Shown: positions 8,092 to 16,113 of the stretch, piece by piece
Layout of the letters: each line of letters starts with the position of its first letter
Position numbering within the stretch: the first letter of the stretch is position 1
Origin: an uncultured Lachnospiraceae bacterium
GTDB lineage: Bacteria > Bacillota > Clostridia > Lachnospirales > Lachnospiraceae
Direction of reading: 5' to 3'
DNA length: 34,176 bases
Assembly: GCA_900544685.1 (NCBI GenBank)
Contig: UQWA01000031.1
Coordinates: forward strand, 1 to 34,176
Notes under the pieces: model-generated
Told to the model about the DNA's origin: nothing
Databases searched by the model: none
Seen by the model: only the letters and a program-made list of their open reading frames with translations
Program-made: the position numbers and the translations under genes

Positions 8092-8997
8092 CTACTTGCC
8101 TGTCTCCTTTTCTTTCTCCAGTGTCCCTTCCACACATTCCACAAAGCGTTGTGCCAGTCCAGACAGCAGTCGGTTCTTGTCCCAGACCAGAAAATAGTCT
8201 GCCTGATGTCCCGGATTGACAATATTCTTCGTCACCACCTGAGTATGTGTCATGCCAAAATCCATGGTCGCCGGAAAAATTGCGATTCCCACCTTTACTT
8301 TTACCAGCGCAAATGCATTCATATAATTACTGATTCTGCAGAGGATCTTCGGTTCTTTATCCACCCTGGTAAACCATCCCACAATTTCTTTGGATCTGGA
8401 TTTTCTGGATGGAATAATCAATGGCTCTTCTGCCAGATCTTCCAGGGTAACAAAGTCTCCCGGCTGCGTTGCCAGAGGATGATCATGAGGTATCAGCGCA
8501 GCCCACGGCTCTGAGCCCACTGGAATGCCATCCCACCGCTCCGTGTCGTAAGGTGCTGCAATAACAGCCAGATCACAGAGTCCCTTAGAGAGACGGCTGA
8601 TCACATCATCGCTGCTTCCATTCCACAAATTGTACTGTACTTCCGGATACTTGCAGGAAAATTCTGCCACCCACTGAGAGATCAGCCGGGGGGCACTTCC
8701 TTCTACAGTTCCCACATACAATGTTCCCGTCACGCCCTGTCCAAATCTGCGAATCTCATCTTCTGTTTTTTCCACCAGCGTCAATATCTGGTCTCCTCTG
8801 TGAAGCAGGAGCTGCCCCACTTCGGTAAGCTGCAGCTTTTTCTTTCTCCGGTCAAACAGTTCCACTCCCAGTTCTTCTTCTAACTGATGGATCTGACGGG
8901 ACAGCGGTGGCTGCGCAATATGCAGATTCTCTGCTGCTCTGGTAATGTTCAGTTCTCTTGCCACTTCCATAAAATATCGTATTGCCCGAATATCCAT
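8092..8997 (-). CDS. LysR-family transcriptional regulator
   Basis: 301 residues with the classical N-terminal winged helix-turn-helix (residues 1-60: AIRYFMEVARELNITRAA, then QPPLSRQIHQLEEELG) and a type 2 periplasmic-binding-like effector domain from about residue 90. A start at 8997 with AAAGGGA about ten bases upstream fits the conserved MDIRxxRYF beginning. LysR proteins usually control a divergent neighbour, but here the next gene upstream (9093-10232) is on the same strand, so the direct target may be its own operon with the two HAD phosphatases. Effector unknown. Confidence 0.93.
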   Translation of the reverse strand: MDIRAIRYFMEVARELNITRAAENLHIAQPPLSRQIHQLEEELGVELFDRRKKKLQLTEVGQLLLHRGDQILTLVEKTEDEIRRFGQGVTGTLYVGTVEGSAPRLISQWVAEFSCKYPEVQYNLWNGSSDDVISRLSKGLCDLAVIAAPYDTERWDGIPVGSEPWAALIPHDHPLATQPGDFVTLEDLAEEPLIIPSRKSRSKEIVGWFTRVDKEPKILCRISNYMNAFALVKVKVGIAIFPATMDFGMTHTQVVTKNIVNPGHQADYFLVWDKNRLLSGLAQRFVECVEGTLEKEKETGK

Positions 8998-9092
8998 TGC
9001 TTCTGTCCCTTTCTTTTCCGGTACATCCTGCCATTATTTTTAAATATCTCCTCAAAGATACGATGCCAGTATACAATACTTTCCATCCTGTG

Positions 9093-10232
9093 TCATCTGC
9101 TCTTTTTACAATCCAGAATCCGTGATACGGACTCATTAAGTCGTTTTTCGCTGATGCGCCCGTCTGTGACTGCCTGTAATACTGCCTCATATGCTTCCTG
9201 AAAATTCTCCGGCATCAATATCATATCCGCACCTGCTTCCACTGCCTGCACCGCAGCCTCTCCACAGGAATAATGCGCTGTGACTGCCCCCATATCCATG
9301 GCATCGGTAATAATGATTCCGTTAAATTCCATCTCGTTTCGCAGTACATCTGTGACCAGTTTTTTCGACAGGCTTGCCGGTATTTCTTTCGATATGATAT
9401 TCGGACAGCAGATATGCCCCACCATGACGAATTCACTCTGTTCCTTTATGCCTGCTGCAAAAGGCTTCCATTCCCCATTTTCCAGTTCTTCTTTTGTGCC
9501 ATAATTATAGGCAAAACCGCTGTGGCTGTCTTCCGCGGTATTCCCGTGTCCTGGGAAATGTTTGACTGCAGTACGGATGTAACTGTCGTGAAAACCTCTG
9601 ACCGCCGCTGTCACCATCTCTGCCACTTTTTCTGAATCAGTTCCAAAAGACCGGTCCCCGATTACCTGATTTTCTGCATTACTCCACACGTCTGCCACCG
9701 GTGCAAAATCTGTATCGATTCCCAGCTCCGTCAGATAGGCTCCAATCTCTTTTCCCACCTGATATGCTTCCTGTGGATTCCCGGATGCGCCTACTTCATA
9801 CATGGATGAAAAATGTGGCGTATCCATAATACCCGCATTGGCAATCCGTGCTACTCTGCCCCCTTCTTCATCCACTCCGATGAAGACAGGCAGGTCCAGC
9901 AGTTCACTGCCAAGCAATTGATATCCTGCCGTCAGCTCCTTCACCTGCTCCTCTGACTGAATATTATTTTCCATAAGAATGATGCCGCCTACCGGATACC
10001 TTTTAAAAGCAGATTTTGTAATCTCTCCTGCCACTGTGGTTCCATCTACACCGGACAACTGATCTGGCGTCACGAAAAACAACTGTGCCACACTCTGTTC
10101 CAGTGTCAGGTCTTCTGTTTCTGCTGTCATAACAGGACTTCCTGTAAGCAGACATATCCCTGCTACTGCTAACACTGCGATTTTTCTGTGATATTCTACT
10201 GTCTGTTTATCGGTCTCTTTCCAGTTTTTCAT
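9093..10232 (-). CDS. Exported glycoside hydrolase family 3 beta-N-acetylhexosaminidase (NagZ-like)
   Basis: 379 residues with a Sec signal peptide or anchor at about residues 17-36 and a single GH3 TIM-barrel domain. The NagZ signature is KHFPGHG followed by DSHSG, which supplies the His/Asp pair acting as general acid/base; the nucleophile aspartate is probably in ITDAMDMG. Such enzymes release GlcNAc from peptidoglycan fragments during cell-wall recycling; in Gram-positives the exported version acts outside the membrane. The start at 10232 has AGGAGAG upstream. Its neighbours 10368-13392 are also exported envelope enzymes, each with its own terminator, so it is part of a functional neighbourhood rather than one operon. 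Confidence 0.9.
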   Translation of the reverse strand: MKNWKETDKQTVEYHRKIAVLAVAGICLLTGSPVMTAETEDLTLEQSVAQLFFVTPDQLSGVDGTTVAGEITKSAFKRYPVGGIILMENNIQSEEQVKELTAGYQLLGSELLDLPVFIGVDEEGGRVARIANAGIMDTPHFSSMYEVGASGNPQEAYQVGKEIGAYLTELGIDTDFAPVADVWSNAENQVIGDRSFGTDSEKVAEMVTAAVRGFHDSYIRTAVKHFPGHGNTAEDSHSGFAYNYGTKEELENGEWKPFAAGIKEQSEFVMVGHICCPNIISKEIPASLSKKLVTDVLRNEMEFNGIIITDAMDMGAVTAHYSCGEAAVQAVEAGADMILMPENFQEAYEAVLQAVTDGRISEKRLNESVSRILDCKKSR

Positions 10233-10271
10233 GTTCTCTCCTGTAATTTCAGGCTTTTTTCTTTATAGTAT

Positions 10272-10309
10272 AACAAAAACAGCCCCGAAAAGAAAATCTT
10301 TTCAGGACT
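10272..10309 (-). terminator. Rho-independent terminator after the NlpC/P60 gene
   Basis: On the minus strand a 12-base stem (10309-10298 with 10292-10281, two G-U pairs) is followed by GTTTTTG. On the plus strand the same positions would be C-A mismatches, so the hairpin works only for minus-strand transcripts. Confidence 0.85.
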
Positions 10310-10367
10310 GCCTGCTCGTTTATTTTTATGTTTTATTATCTGTTTTGTATCGCACAGAAGTCATTTC

Positions 10368-11693
10368 CTACCAGTATCTTGCAGCGCATACCGGTGAGTC
10401 ATAGTTATAACTGGAAATAATAATTCCCTGTGACTCTGTGGCTGCATGTACGATCTGACCTCCGCCAATGTACAGTGCCACATGGCTGATTCCGCCTCCA
10501 TCGGAATAGAATAACAGGTCACCCGGCTGAATATCGCTGATGGATACGGAAGTTCCACCATAAGACTGGTCTGCTGCTGTTCTTGCAATATAGATACCAA
10601 AGTTCGCCATAACTGACTGAGTAAATCCGGAACAATCTGCTCCGTTTGTCAGGCTTGTACCACCATAAACATATGGATTACCTACAAACTGAACAGCGTA
10701 GTTGGCAATCTCCTGTCCAACTGAACTGTCTGATGCAGGTGCTTCGGTTTCCGGTGCTTCCGTTTCCGGAGCCTCAGTATATGGTGCATCTGTTTCTGGT
10801 ACTTCAGTTTCCGGAGCCTCAGTATATGGTGCATCTGTTTCTGGTACTTCAGTTTCAGGCGCCTCAGTATATGGTGCATCTGTCTCCGGTACTTCGGTTT
10901 CCGGAGCCTCAGTATATGGTGCATCTGTCTCTGGTGCTTCCGTTTCCGGAGCCTCCGTATATGGCGCATCTGTTTCCGGTGTCTCATCCACATATGCTGT
11001 ATCTGTTGCTGGTGTCTCGTCCGTATATGTAGCATCTGCCGGGGATGTATCTTCTGCATAAGAACCATCTTCTTCTACAGGCTGTTCAACAGCCTGCGCC
11101 GCACTTGCTTCGGCAGCCTGTCTGTCTGCTTCTGCCTTGGCGGCAGCTTCCTCTTCCAGTGTAACTGCAGTAGGATAGTACGTCTTATATTCGCAGTAAT
11201 CTGGGTGAATAAATCCATATACATCATTTCCCAATGCTACAGTTGTCCAATCTCCGCTGGTATCAACCACTTCCAGCTCGTCTGACTGGCTTGCCACATC
11301 GATTACTGTTGACTCCTCAGACGGGGTAGCTCTGACATTCAGTGCTTCTGCATTGACTACAGCCACATTATATGCAACTTTATCTGCAATCTCCTTTGCC
11401 TCTTCTCCTGTTGCAAAATACTCCGCCTTCACATATCCGGTAGCATTACCAGACTTAATCTTATACCATCCATCTTCTTCTGTCTCTTCTAAAGTTGCGG
11501 ATCCATCATTATACAGCTTGGCTACTACCTCACTGTTCTCATCGGCCTCTGAACGAATATTAATATAATTCTCGCACTGTGCAAAAATAAGCTCCCCTTT
11601 TTCTGCATCAGCTGCATTTACTACTCCTGCAAGATTCATAGTCAAACCTGCTGCAAGGATACATGATGTGATCCAAAGTTTTTTATAATGCAT
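10368..11693 (-). CDS. Secreted SH3b-NlpC/P60 peptidoglycan endopeptidase with Thr/Pro/Glu repeat linker
   Basis: 441 residues from ATG 11693, chosen because AGGAGGG lies eight bases upstream; the open frame reaches back to 11717. Order: signal peptide (1-28), SH3b domain about 32-95 (INIRSEAD), second SH3b about 107-168 (LNVRATPS), Ala/Glu helix (180-203), a Thr/Pro/Glu linker (205-320) with five copies of a 15-residue unit DAPYTEAPETEVPET, and a C-terminal NlpC/P60 domain (325-441). The catalytic cysteine is C354 in GADCSGF with histidines H404 (SHVALYIG) and H416. It should cut D-Glu-diamino acid bonds in peptidoglycan stem peptides outside the cell. Confidence 0.95.
   Translation of the reverse strand: MHYKKLWITSCILAAGLTMNLAGVVNAADAEKGELIFAQCENYINIRSEADENSEVVAKLYNDGSATLEETEEDGWYKIKSGNATGYVKAEYFATGEEAKEIADKVAYNVAVVNAEALNVRATPSEESTVIDVASQSDELEVVDTSGDWTTVALGNDVYGFIHPDYCEYKTYYPTAVTLEEEAAAKAEADRQAAEASAAQAVEQPVEEDGSYAEDTSPADATYTDETPATDTAYVDETPETDAPYTEAPETEAPETDAPYTEAPETEVPETDAPYTEAPETEVPETDAPYTEAPETEVPETDAPYTEAPETEAPETEAPASDSSVGQEIANYAVQFVGNPYVYGGTSLTNGADCSGFTQSVMANFGIYIARTAADQSYGGTSVSISDIQPGDLLFYSDGGGISHVALYIGGGQIVHAATESQGIIISSYNYDSPVCAARYW
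10740..10980. repeat. 45-bp tandem repeat, about five copies, in the NlpC/P60 linker
   Basis: A 45-base unit encoding DAPYTEAPETE(V/A)PET is repeated five times with few substitutions. The repeat is in frame, so gain or loss of units only changes linker length. Not a CRISPR: there are no spacers. Confidence 0.93.
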
Positions 11694-12006
11694 ATCGTCC
11701 CTCCTTTTGTCATGCATGTATCATAATTACAAACGTCATTGCAAGCACATTTTCTTACAATTACCTTTATAATCATGTTTTATATTTTAATGAACAAATG
11801 TGAACAGGTTATGTTATGTTCCTTAAAGATTTTTTGGGCTTTCTTAATATTTCGTTAAGATTTGCAGTGTTTTTTTTCGTGAACTACAGAAAAATCCCCG
11901 GATCTGTACTCCAGAACCGGGGATCTTCTATATCATATTTAAAAAAGGGAGGGTATTAAAAACTTGAAAAAATGTATGTTGCTTTCTTACTTTCTATCTA
12001 CAGGAT
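11694..12006. other. Intergenic region between htrA and the NlpC/P60 gene
   Basis: No gene is visible. On the minus strand it holds the htrA terminator (11890-11924), inverted repeats TCTTAA/TTAAGA (11842-11860) and GAACA/TGTTC (11802-11821), and a weak candidate promoter for the NlpC/P60 gene (TTCATT 794-789 and TATAAA 771-766 of the 11 kb range, spacer 17). The rest is AT-rich. Confidence 0.5.
11890..11924 (-). terminator. Rho-independent terminator after htrA-like gene
   Basis: ATCCCCGG (11894-11901) pairs with CCGGGGAT (11917-11924), extended inward by TCTG/CAGA across one mismatch. On the minus strand it is followed by TTTTT. It lies about 85 bases after the HtrA stop. Confidence 0.85.
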
Positions 12007-13392
12007 TTAGAAGAAAAATCCAAATCCTGTTGCCTTTCTGCCAGGCTGTGTCTCGCTCTGATCCGGACTCTGCATCCAGTCACCATTGTCAAACTGTTCA
12101 TCCTGGTATTCTTCTGTACTCTCTTCATCCTGAGAAGAACTGTCAGAAGAACTGTCTGTAGTATCTTTTGCCTGCAGTGTAACGGTAACTACCTGTTCCT
12201 GATATCCATTATCACCGGATCTCTTAATGGTTACATCCACAGACTCACCAGCTTCATAATACTGGATTCTGTCAAGGAGTTCGCTCATAGAGCTGATTGT
12301 TGTCTTATCCAGCTTGGTGATGATATCACCCTGTTTGATACCTGCTTCTGCTGCTGCACTGCCATCTGTTACTTCATATACATAAGCACCTGCCGGAATG
12401 TTGTACATCTGTCTTGCTTCTTCAGATACATTTGTAACACGGACACCAAGGGCACCTGCTTTATCTGCATCTGCTTTTGTTCTGGTTGTCTGGTTCATCA
12501 GATCTTCAATCACAGATTTTGCTGTATTGATTGGGATAGCATATCCCATACCTTCTACACCTGTGCTGGATGCTTTTGCAGAGTTGATACCGATCAGACA
12601 GCCATTCTCATCCAGAAGTGCTCCACCACTGTTACCAAAGTTGATGGCTGCATCTGTCTGAATCATATTCTGTGTAATCTCACCATTATCTGTGGAAAGA
12701 GTCACTTCACGATCCAGAGCACTGATAATACCAAATGTTACGGACTGTCCATATCCAAGAGCATTACCAATAGCGATTGACCAGTCACCTACATTTATTT
12801 CATCAGAATCACCGATCTCAATGACTTTGATCTGATCCATGACATCTTTTGGAATATCATCCAGTTTGACTGCTACAACTGCCAGATCAAGAGAAGAATC
12901 CGTACCTTTTACCTGAGCGGTTACCATCTTGTCTTCATCATTCTCTGTGTCTGCACTGAAAAGCACGGTAAGCTGATCTGCATTCTGTACTACATGGTTG
13001 TTTGTTGCAATCAGAAGTTCTGTATCACTCTTACCAACAATGATACCTGAGCCTGTACTCTCGCTGTCCTGTTCATATTCCTGACCCCAGAACTGAATGG
13101 TCTCTTTGCTCTGGTTAGTAATTGCCACAATCGATGGCATTGCATTCTGTGCAATCTCTTTGACATTCGGAAGATAGTTTCCATCTGTAGAAGTACTTGC
13201 TGCTTCTGTATCTGAAGCATCTGCACCAAGTGTAATACCGCTTGTATCGGCTTCTGTCTCAGTCTCTGTGGATTCTTCGGCCCGTACACCTGCCAGTCTT
13301 TCATTATATGTGTTCACACCGATTGCTGTACCGGCTGTTCCTGTTATGGTAATCACTGCAAGAGCGATACCTAATTTTTTCGCTTTATTCAT
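12007..13392 (-). CDS. HtrA/DegP-like membrane-anchored serine protease with one PDZ domain
   Basis: 461 residues. An N-terminal hydrophobic anchor (about 7-27) is followed by an acidic low-complexity linker, a trypsin-like protease domain (about 75-275) and one PDZ domain (about 310-405), then a Ser/Asp/Glu-rich tail. The catalytic triad is visible: H133 in NNHVV, D169 in SLDLAVV and S255 in NFGNSGGALL. The protease acts on the outside of the membrane in quality control of exported proteins. The ATG at 13392 has AAGGAGG nine bases upstream. It is followed by its own terminator and neighbours other envelope enzymes. The GFGFFF C-terminus is unusual and could mimic an unfolded-protein PDZ ligand; that is speculation. 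Confidence 0.95.
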   Translation of the reverse strand: MNKAKKLGIALAVITITGTAGTAIGVNTYNERLAGVRAEESTETETEADTSGITLGADASDTEAASTSTDGNYLPNVKEIAQNAMPSIVAITNQSKETIQFWGQEYEQDSESTGSGIIVGKSDTELLIATNNHVVQNADQLTVLFSADTENDEDKMVTAQVKGTDSSLDLAVVAVKLDDIPKDVMDQIKVIEIGDSDEINVGDWSIAIGNALGYGQSVTFGIISALDREVTLSTDNGEITQNMIQTDAAINFGNSGGALLDENGCLIGINSAKASSTGVEGMGYAIPINTAKSVIEDLMNQTTRTKADADKAGALGVRVTNVSEEARQMYNIPAGAYVYEVTDGSAAAEAGIKQGDIITKLDKTTISSMSELLDRIQYYEAGESVDVTIKRSGDNGYQEQVVTVTLQAKDTTDSSSDSSSQDEESTEEYQDEQFDNGDWMQSPDQSETQPGRKATGFGFFF

Positions 13393-13555
13393 AATCCATA
13401 CCTCCTTATGGTTTCAGACTTTATTTTCAAGAAGATCAATGTTCTGATTTCTTATCTCTCTTCCTTGTTTCTGAAACTAATATTAATGGAAATATGTGTT
13501 TAAATTGTGAAAACAATGCAAACAAATCGTGTTCTTTTTCTGGTGTTTCTGTGAG

Positions 13556-14248
13556 CTAATAGATCCCTGCATACACGGCTGCCAGTACAACTGTAATAAT
13601 TCCGGACACTGCAATGGACAGGCTGCTCATGGCACCTTCAATTTCTCCCATCTCCATGGCCTTTGCTGTTCCGATGGCATGGGCTGCTGATCCGATTCCG
13701 ATCCCCTTTGCAATCGGATCCGTAATGTGAAACAGTTTGCAGACATATTCTGCAATAATGTTTCCCAGAATTCCAGTAATGATAATAACCGCTACTGTAA
13801 TCGTTACAAATCCTCCCAGTTCTTCCGACACACCCATTCCGATTGCCGTGGTAATGGACTTCGGAAGCAGTGTCACGTACTGTTCATGGGAAAAATGGAA
13901 AATCATTGCCAGCACCAGTACACAGGTTACACTGGTCAGTACACCGGACAGAATTCCCGCAATAATAGCAACTACATTTTTCTTTAACAGTTCTACCTGC
14001 TGATAAAGCGGTACTGCCAGGCAAACGGTTGCCGGTGTCAGCAGATAACTTAAATATTGGGCACCATTATAATAAGTATCGTAATCAATATTACATGCCA
14101 GCAGTATGGCAATGACTGCTACAATAGAAAACAGCAGCGGATTGATCAGTGAGATTTTCGTTTTTTTCCGCAGCCATCCTCCCAGTTCATATGTAACGCA
14201 ACTGACTAATACCCCAAAAAACAGGGACTCCAACATTATATCATTCAT
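13556..14248 (-). CDS. lrgB: LrgB/CidB-family membrane protein
   Basis: 230 residues, very hydrophobic, with about six to seven membrane segments and the family-typical GMGVSEELGGF and GIGSAAHAIGTAKAMEMG motifs. LrgB works with LrgA; described roles are holin/antiholin-like control of autolysis and, in Bacillus, pyruvate uptake. Its start overlaps the end of lrgA by eight bases, so the pair is translated together. The neighbourhood of wall hydrolases would suit either role. No LytS/LytR pair is adjacent. Confidence 0.93.
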   Translation of the reverse strand: MNDIMLESLFFGVLVSCVTYELGGWLRKKTKISLINPLLFSIVAVIAILLACNIDYDTYYNGAQYLSYLLTPATVCLAVPLYQQVELLKKNVVAIIAGILSGVLTSVTCVLVLAMIFHFSHEQYVTLLPKSITTAIGMGVSEELGGFVTITVAVIIITGILGNIIAEYVCKLFHITDPIAKGIGIGSAAHAIGTAKAMEMGEIEGAMSSLSIAVSGIITVVLAAVYAGIY

Positions 14249-14615
14249 CTTTTGTTTCCCCTTTCTTCCGGGCAGAGCGTTTTAATACCAGCTCTGTCAC
14301 TTTTCCTGATACACCCATAACCAGCACGGTAGATACTATCGTAATCACAATGACTTCTACCAGCATACTGTTTAAGTCTCCCCAGGACTCCATCAGTCCC
14401 ACACCTGCCGGAATAAACATCAGCGGCATGATTTCTATCAAAAAAATTGCCGTATCTTTGACTGCGTCCAGTTTCAATGCACCGGTCTCCAGCAGGATAA
14501 ATAAAATCACCAGTCCGTAAATACTTGCCGGAACCGGAAGGGGAATCGCATATTTCAGCAATTCTCCCAAAAAGGAAACCAGCAAAATCATCATAAATTG
14601 TCTGAGATACTTCAT
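14241..14615 (-). CDS. lrgA: LrgA/CidA-family holin-like membrane protein
   Basis: 124 residues with four hydrophobic segments and the conserved PLPVPASIYGLVILF motif of the LrgA/CidA (UPF0299) family; the tail is basic and cytoplasmic. It forms a membrane complex with LrgB, encoded directly downstream with an eight-base overlap. It starts 18 bases after the rsmH-like stop, with AAGGAAG as ribosome binding site, so the three genes probably form one transcript from the promoter at 15784-15812. Confidence 0.92.
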   Translation of the reverse strand: MKYLRQFMMILLVSFLGELLKYAIPLPVPASIYGLVILFILLETGALKLDAVKDTAIFLIEIMPLMFIPAGVGLMESWGDLNSMLVEVIVITIVSTVLVMGVSGKVTELVLKRSARKKGETKDE

Positions 14616-14633
14616 ATTATTACTTCCTTTCCA

Positions 14634-15689
14634 TCAGGCTTTGATCGCCCATCGCATCTTTGTAGATCTCGCACGTCCGTTGGCTCTGCATTCTTCTGCA
14701 GACGGTCGGATCACCTCTTTTGCAATATCCTGAAAAATACCTTCTTTATAATAAGCATTGAATGCCTTCTTCACCAGACGGTCTTCCCCGGAGTGAAATG
14801 TCAATATCGCAATTCTTCCGCCCGGTGCCATGATATCTGGCAGCTTTTCCAAAAACGCTTCCAATACTTCAAATTCACTGTTCACGTCAATGCGCAGTGC
14901 CTGGAAGGTTCTCTGACAGGTTTTTTTGAGAATGTCTTTCTTCTCTTTATTTTCCGGCAAAAAATCCAGCGCACGTTCAATCACCAGCCGGAGATCTGTT
15001 GTTGTCTCGATCTTCTGTCCCTTTCGGAAGGTCTTTGCCACTTCAGTGGCAATCTTGTCTGCATAAGGTTCGTCAGAATTTTCCATCAACATGCCTTCCA
15101 GTTCATCTCTTGTCACTTCACGCAGACGCTGGGCTGCTGATACACCTTTTTCCGGATTCAGACGCAGATCCAGCGGTCCATCCAGTTTATAGGAAAATCC
15201 TCTCTCCGGGTTATCGATCTGCATGGACGATACTCCCAAATCCGCCATACAGAAATCAAATGGTCCATACTCTGCACCGATTCGGTCAATATTGGCAAAA
15301 TTTTCCTGAATAGAAGTAAAAATATCTGGTCCGTACCCTGCTTCTTCCAGTCTCTTCGTTGTCTTCACAATTTCTATCGGATCCACATCCAGAGCATACA
15401 AATGCCCCTGCCCATTCAGGCACTCCATCATCTTGCGGCTGTGTCCGCCATATCCAAGCGTGGCATCAAGTCCTTTCTGTCCCGGCTGAATCTGAAGGAA
15501 ATCCAGGATCTCTTTCACACAGATCGAAATATGCATGCCAGCTGGCGTACTTCCTTTACTGATTACCTTTGCTATCGTATCCGCATACTTCTCCGGGTTC
15601 AGCTCCTTATATTTTTCTTCAAATTTACGAGGATGCGTCCCTTTATACCTCACACGCCGCTTATGTGGCTGTGTATGTTCATTTTCCAT
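14634..15689 (-). CDS. rsmH: RsmH-like 16S rRNA (cytosine-1402 N4) methyltransferase
   Basis: 351 residues from ATG 15689, which has AGGAGGG eight bases upstream; the frame is open to 15812 but that extension covers the promoter. The SAM site GLDATLGYGGHS, ADLGVSSMQIDNPERGFSY, DGPLDLRLN and a C-terminal LTFHSGEDRLVKKAF identify the MraW/RsmH fold. Compared with standard RsmH it has about 40 extra basic N-terminal residues, MHISICVKEIL instead of H-x-PVLLxE, and FHSGEDR instead of FHSLEDR. It is also not in an mraZ-ftsL cluster. It may be a paralogue rather than the housekeeping enzyme; the exact substrate is therefore less certain than the family. Confidence 0.85.
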   Translation of the reverse strand: MENEHTQPHKRRVRYKGTHPRKFEEKYKELNPEKYADTIAKVISKGSTPAGMHISICVKEILDFLQIQPGQKGLDATLGYGGHSRKMMECLNGQGHLYALDVDPIEIVKTTKRLEEAGYGPDIFTSIQENFANIDRIGAEYGPFDFCMADLGVSSMQIDNPERGFSYKLDGPLDLRLNPEKGVSAAQRLREVTRDELEGMLMENSDEPYADKIATEVAKTFRKGQKIETTTDLRLVIERALDFLPENKEKKDILKKTCQRTFQALRIDVNSEFEVLEAFLEKLPDIMAPGGRIAILTFHSGEDRLVKKAFNAYYKEGIFQDIAKEVIRPSAEECRANGRARSTKMRWAIKA

Positions 15690-15783
15690 GTTCTTCCCTC
15701 CTGCCACGGGGACTTGTATTTTCCTGCTTTTTCCTGTCCCCTTTGGTTCTATTTTTTCTTCAATTGGTCTTACCAAAATACAC

Positions 15784-15812
15784 ATCTTATATAGAGTAGC
15801 ACTCTGGGTCAA
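15784..15812 (-). promoter_or_regulatory. Promoter of rsmH-lrgA-lrgB with inverted repeat in the spacer
   Basis: On the minus strand TTGACC (15812-15807) and TAAGAT (15789-15784) are separated by 17 bases. The spacer holds AGAGT-AGC-ACTCT (15793-15805), a dyad that could be an operator. The start codon follows about 95 bases downstream. Confidence 0.6.
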
Positions 15813-15885
15813 AAATATCTATGCTAAATTTCAGATTTTTTCGTATCTTTTTCTGTACATTACTTCATAACACAATGTTTTTCTC

Positions 15886-15914
15886 TTGACATCAAATATT
15901 TTCTATGCTATTTT
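15886..15914 (+). promoter_or_regulatory. Promoter of the MATE leader RNA
   Basis: TTGACA (15886-15891), 17-base spacer, TATTTT (15909-15914) preceded by TGC (extended -10). Transcription would start near 15921, about 190 bases before the MATE start codon. Confidence 0.72.
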
Positions 15915-15920
15915 GTAGTT

Positions 15921-16071
15921 CCAAAACTCATGTGAATTTTTCTAAACGGCAGCGTTTATTTTTCGTCACATCACTTCTGGTGATGTGGCGTTTTTTTTGC
16001 TTATTCAGAGCCATAAATGAACAAAAAGGAAGCCTCGCAGAGGCGATTTTGCGAATTGGCTCTGAATAAGC
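15921..16071 (+). promoter_or_regulatory. Structured leader with terminator upstream of the MATE gene (possible attenuator)
   Basis: After the promoter come a small hairpin (AAACG/CGTTT at about 15944-15957), a terminator, and a perfect 15-base inverted repeat (15999-16013 with 16057-16071) that encloses the hairpin GCCTC-GCA-GAGGC (16032-16044). A short frame opens inside it at ATG 16017 (MNKKEASQRRF...). The layout suggests premature termination with conditional read-through, by an RNA ligand or by ribosome stalling. I do not recognise a known riboswitch class. Confidence 0.5.
15965..15998 (+). terminator. Rho-independent terminator inside the MATE leader
   Basis: Ten-base stem (15965-15974 with 15980-15989, one G-U pair), loop TTCTG, then G and eight T. 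It lies about 45 bases after the predicted start of transcription and no coding frame precedes it, so either it defines a short RNA or it attenuates the MATE gene. Confidence 0.8.
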
Positions 16072-16113
16072 AATCACATAAAGCCTCAATATTTTATCGA
16101 AAAAGGAGAATTT

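Noticed and set aside
10740..10980. Possible CRISPR array
   Set aside because: Units are contiguous, in frame and coding; there are no spacers and no cas genes.
10646..11061. Open plus-strand frames with Ser/Val/Gly-rich repeats opposite the NlpC/P60 linker
   Set aside because: They are the antisense of the 45-bp repeat in the NlpC/P60 gene; no ribosome binding site, and the opposite frame has all domain evidence.
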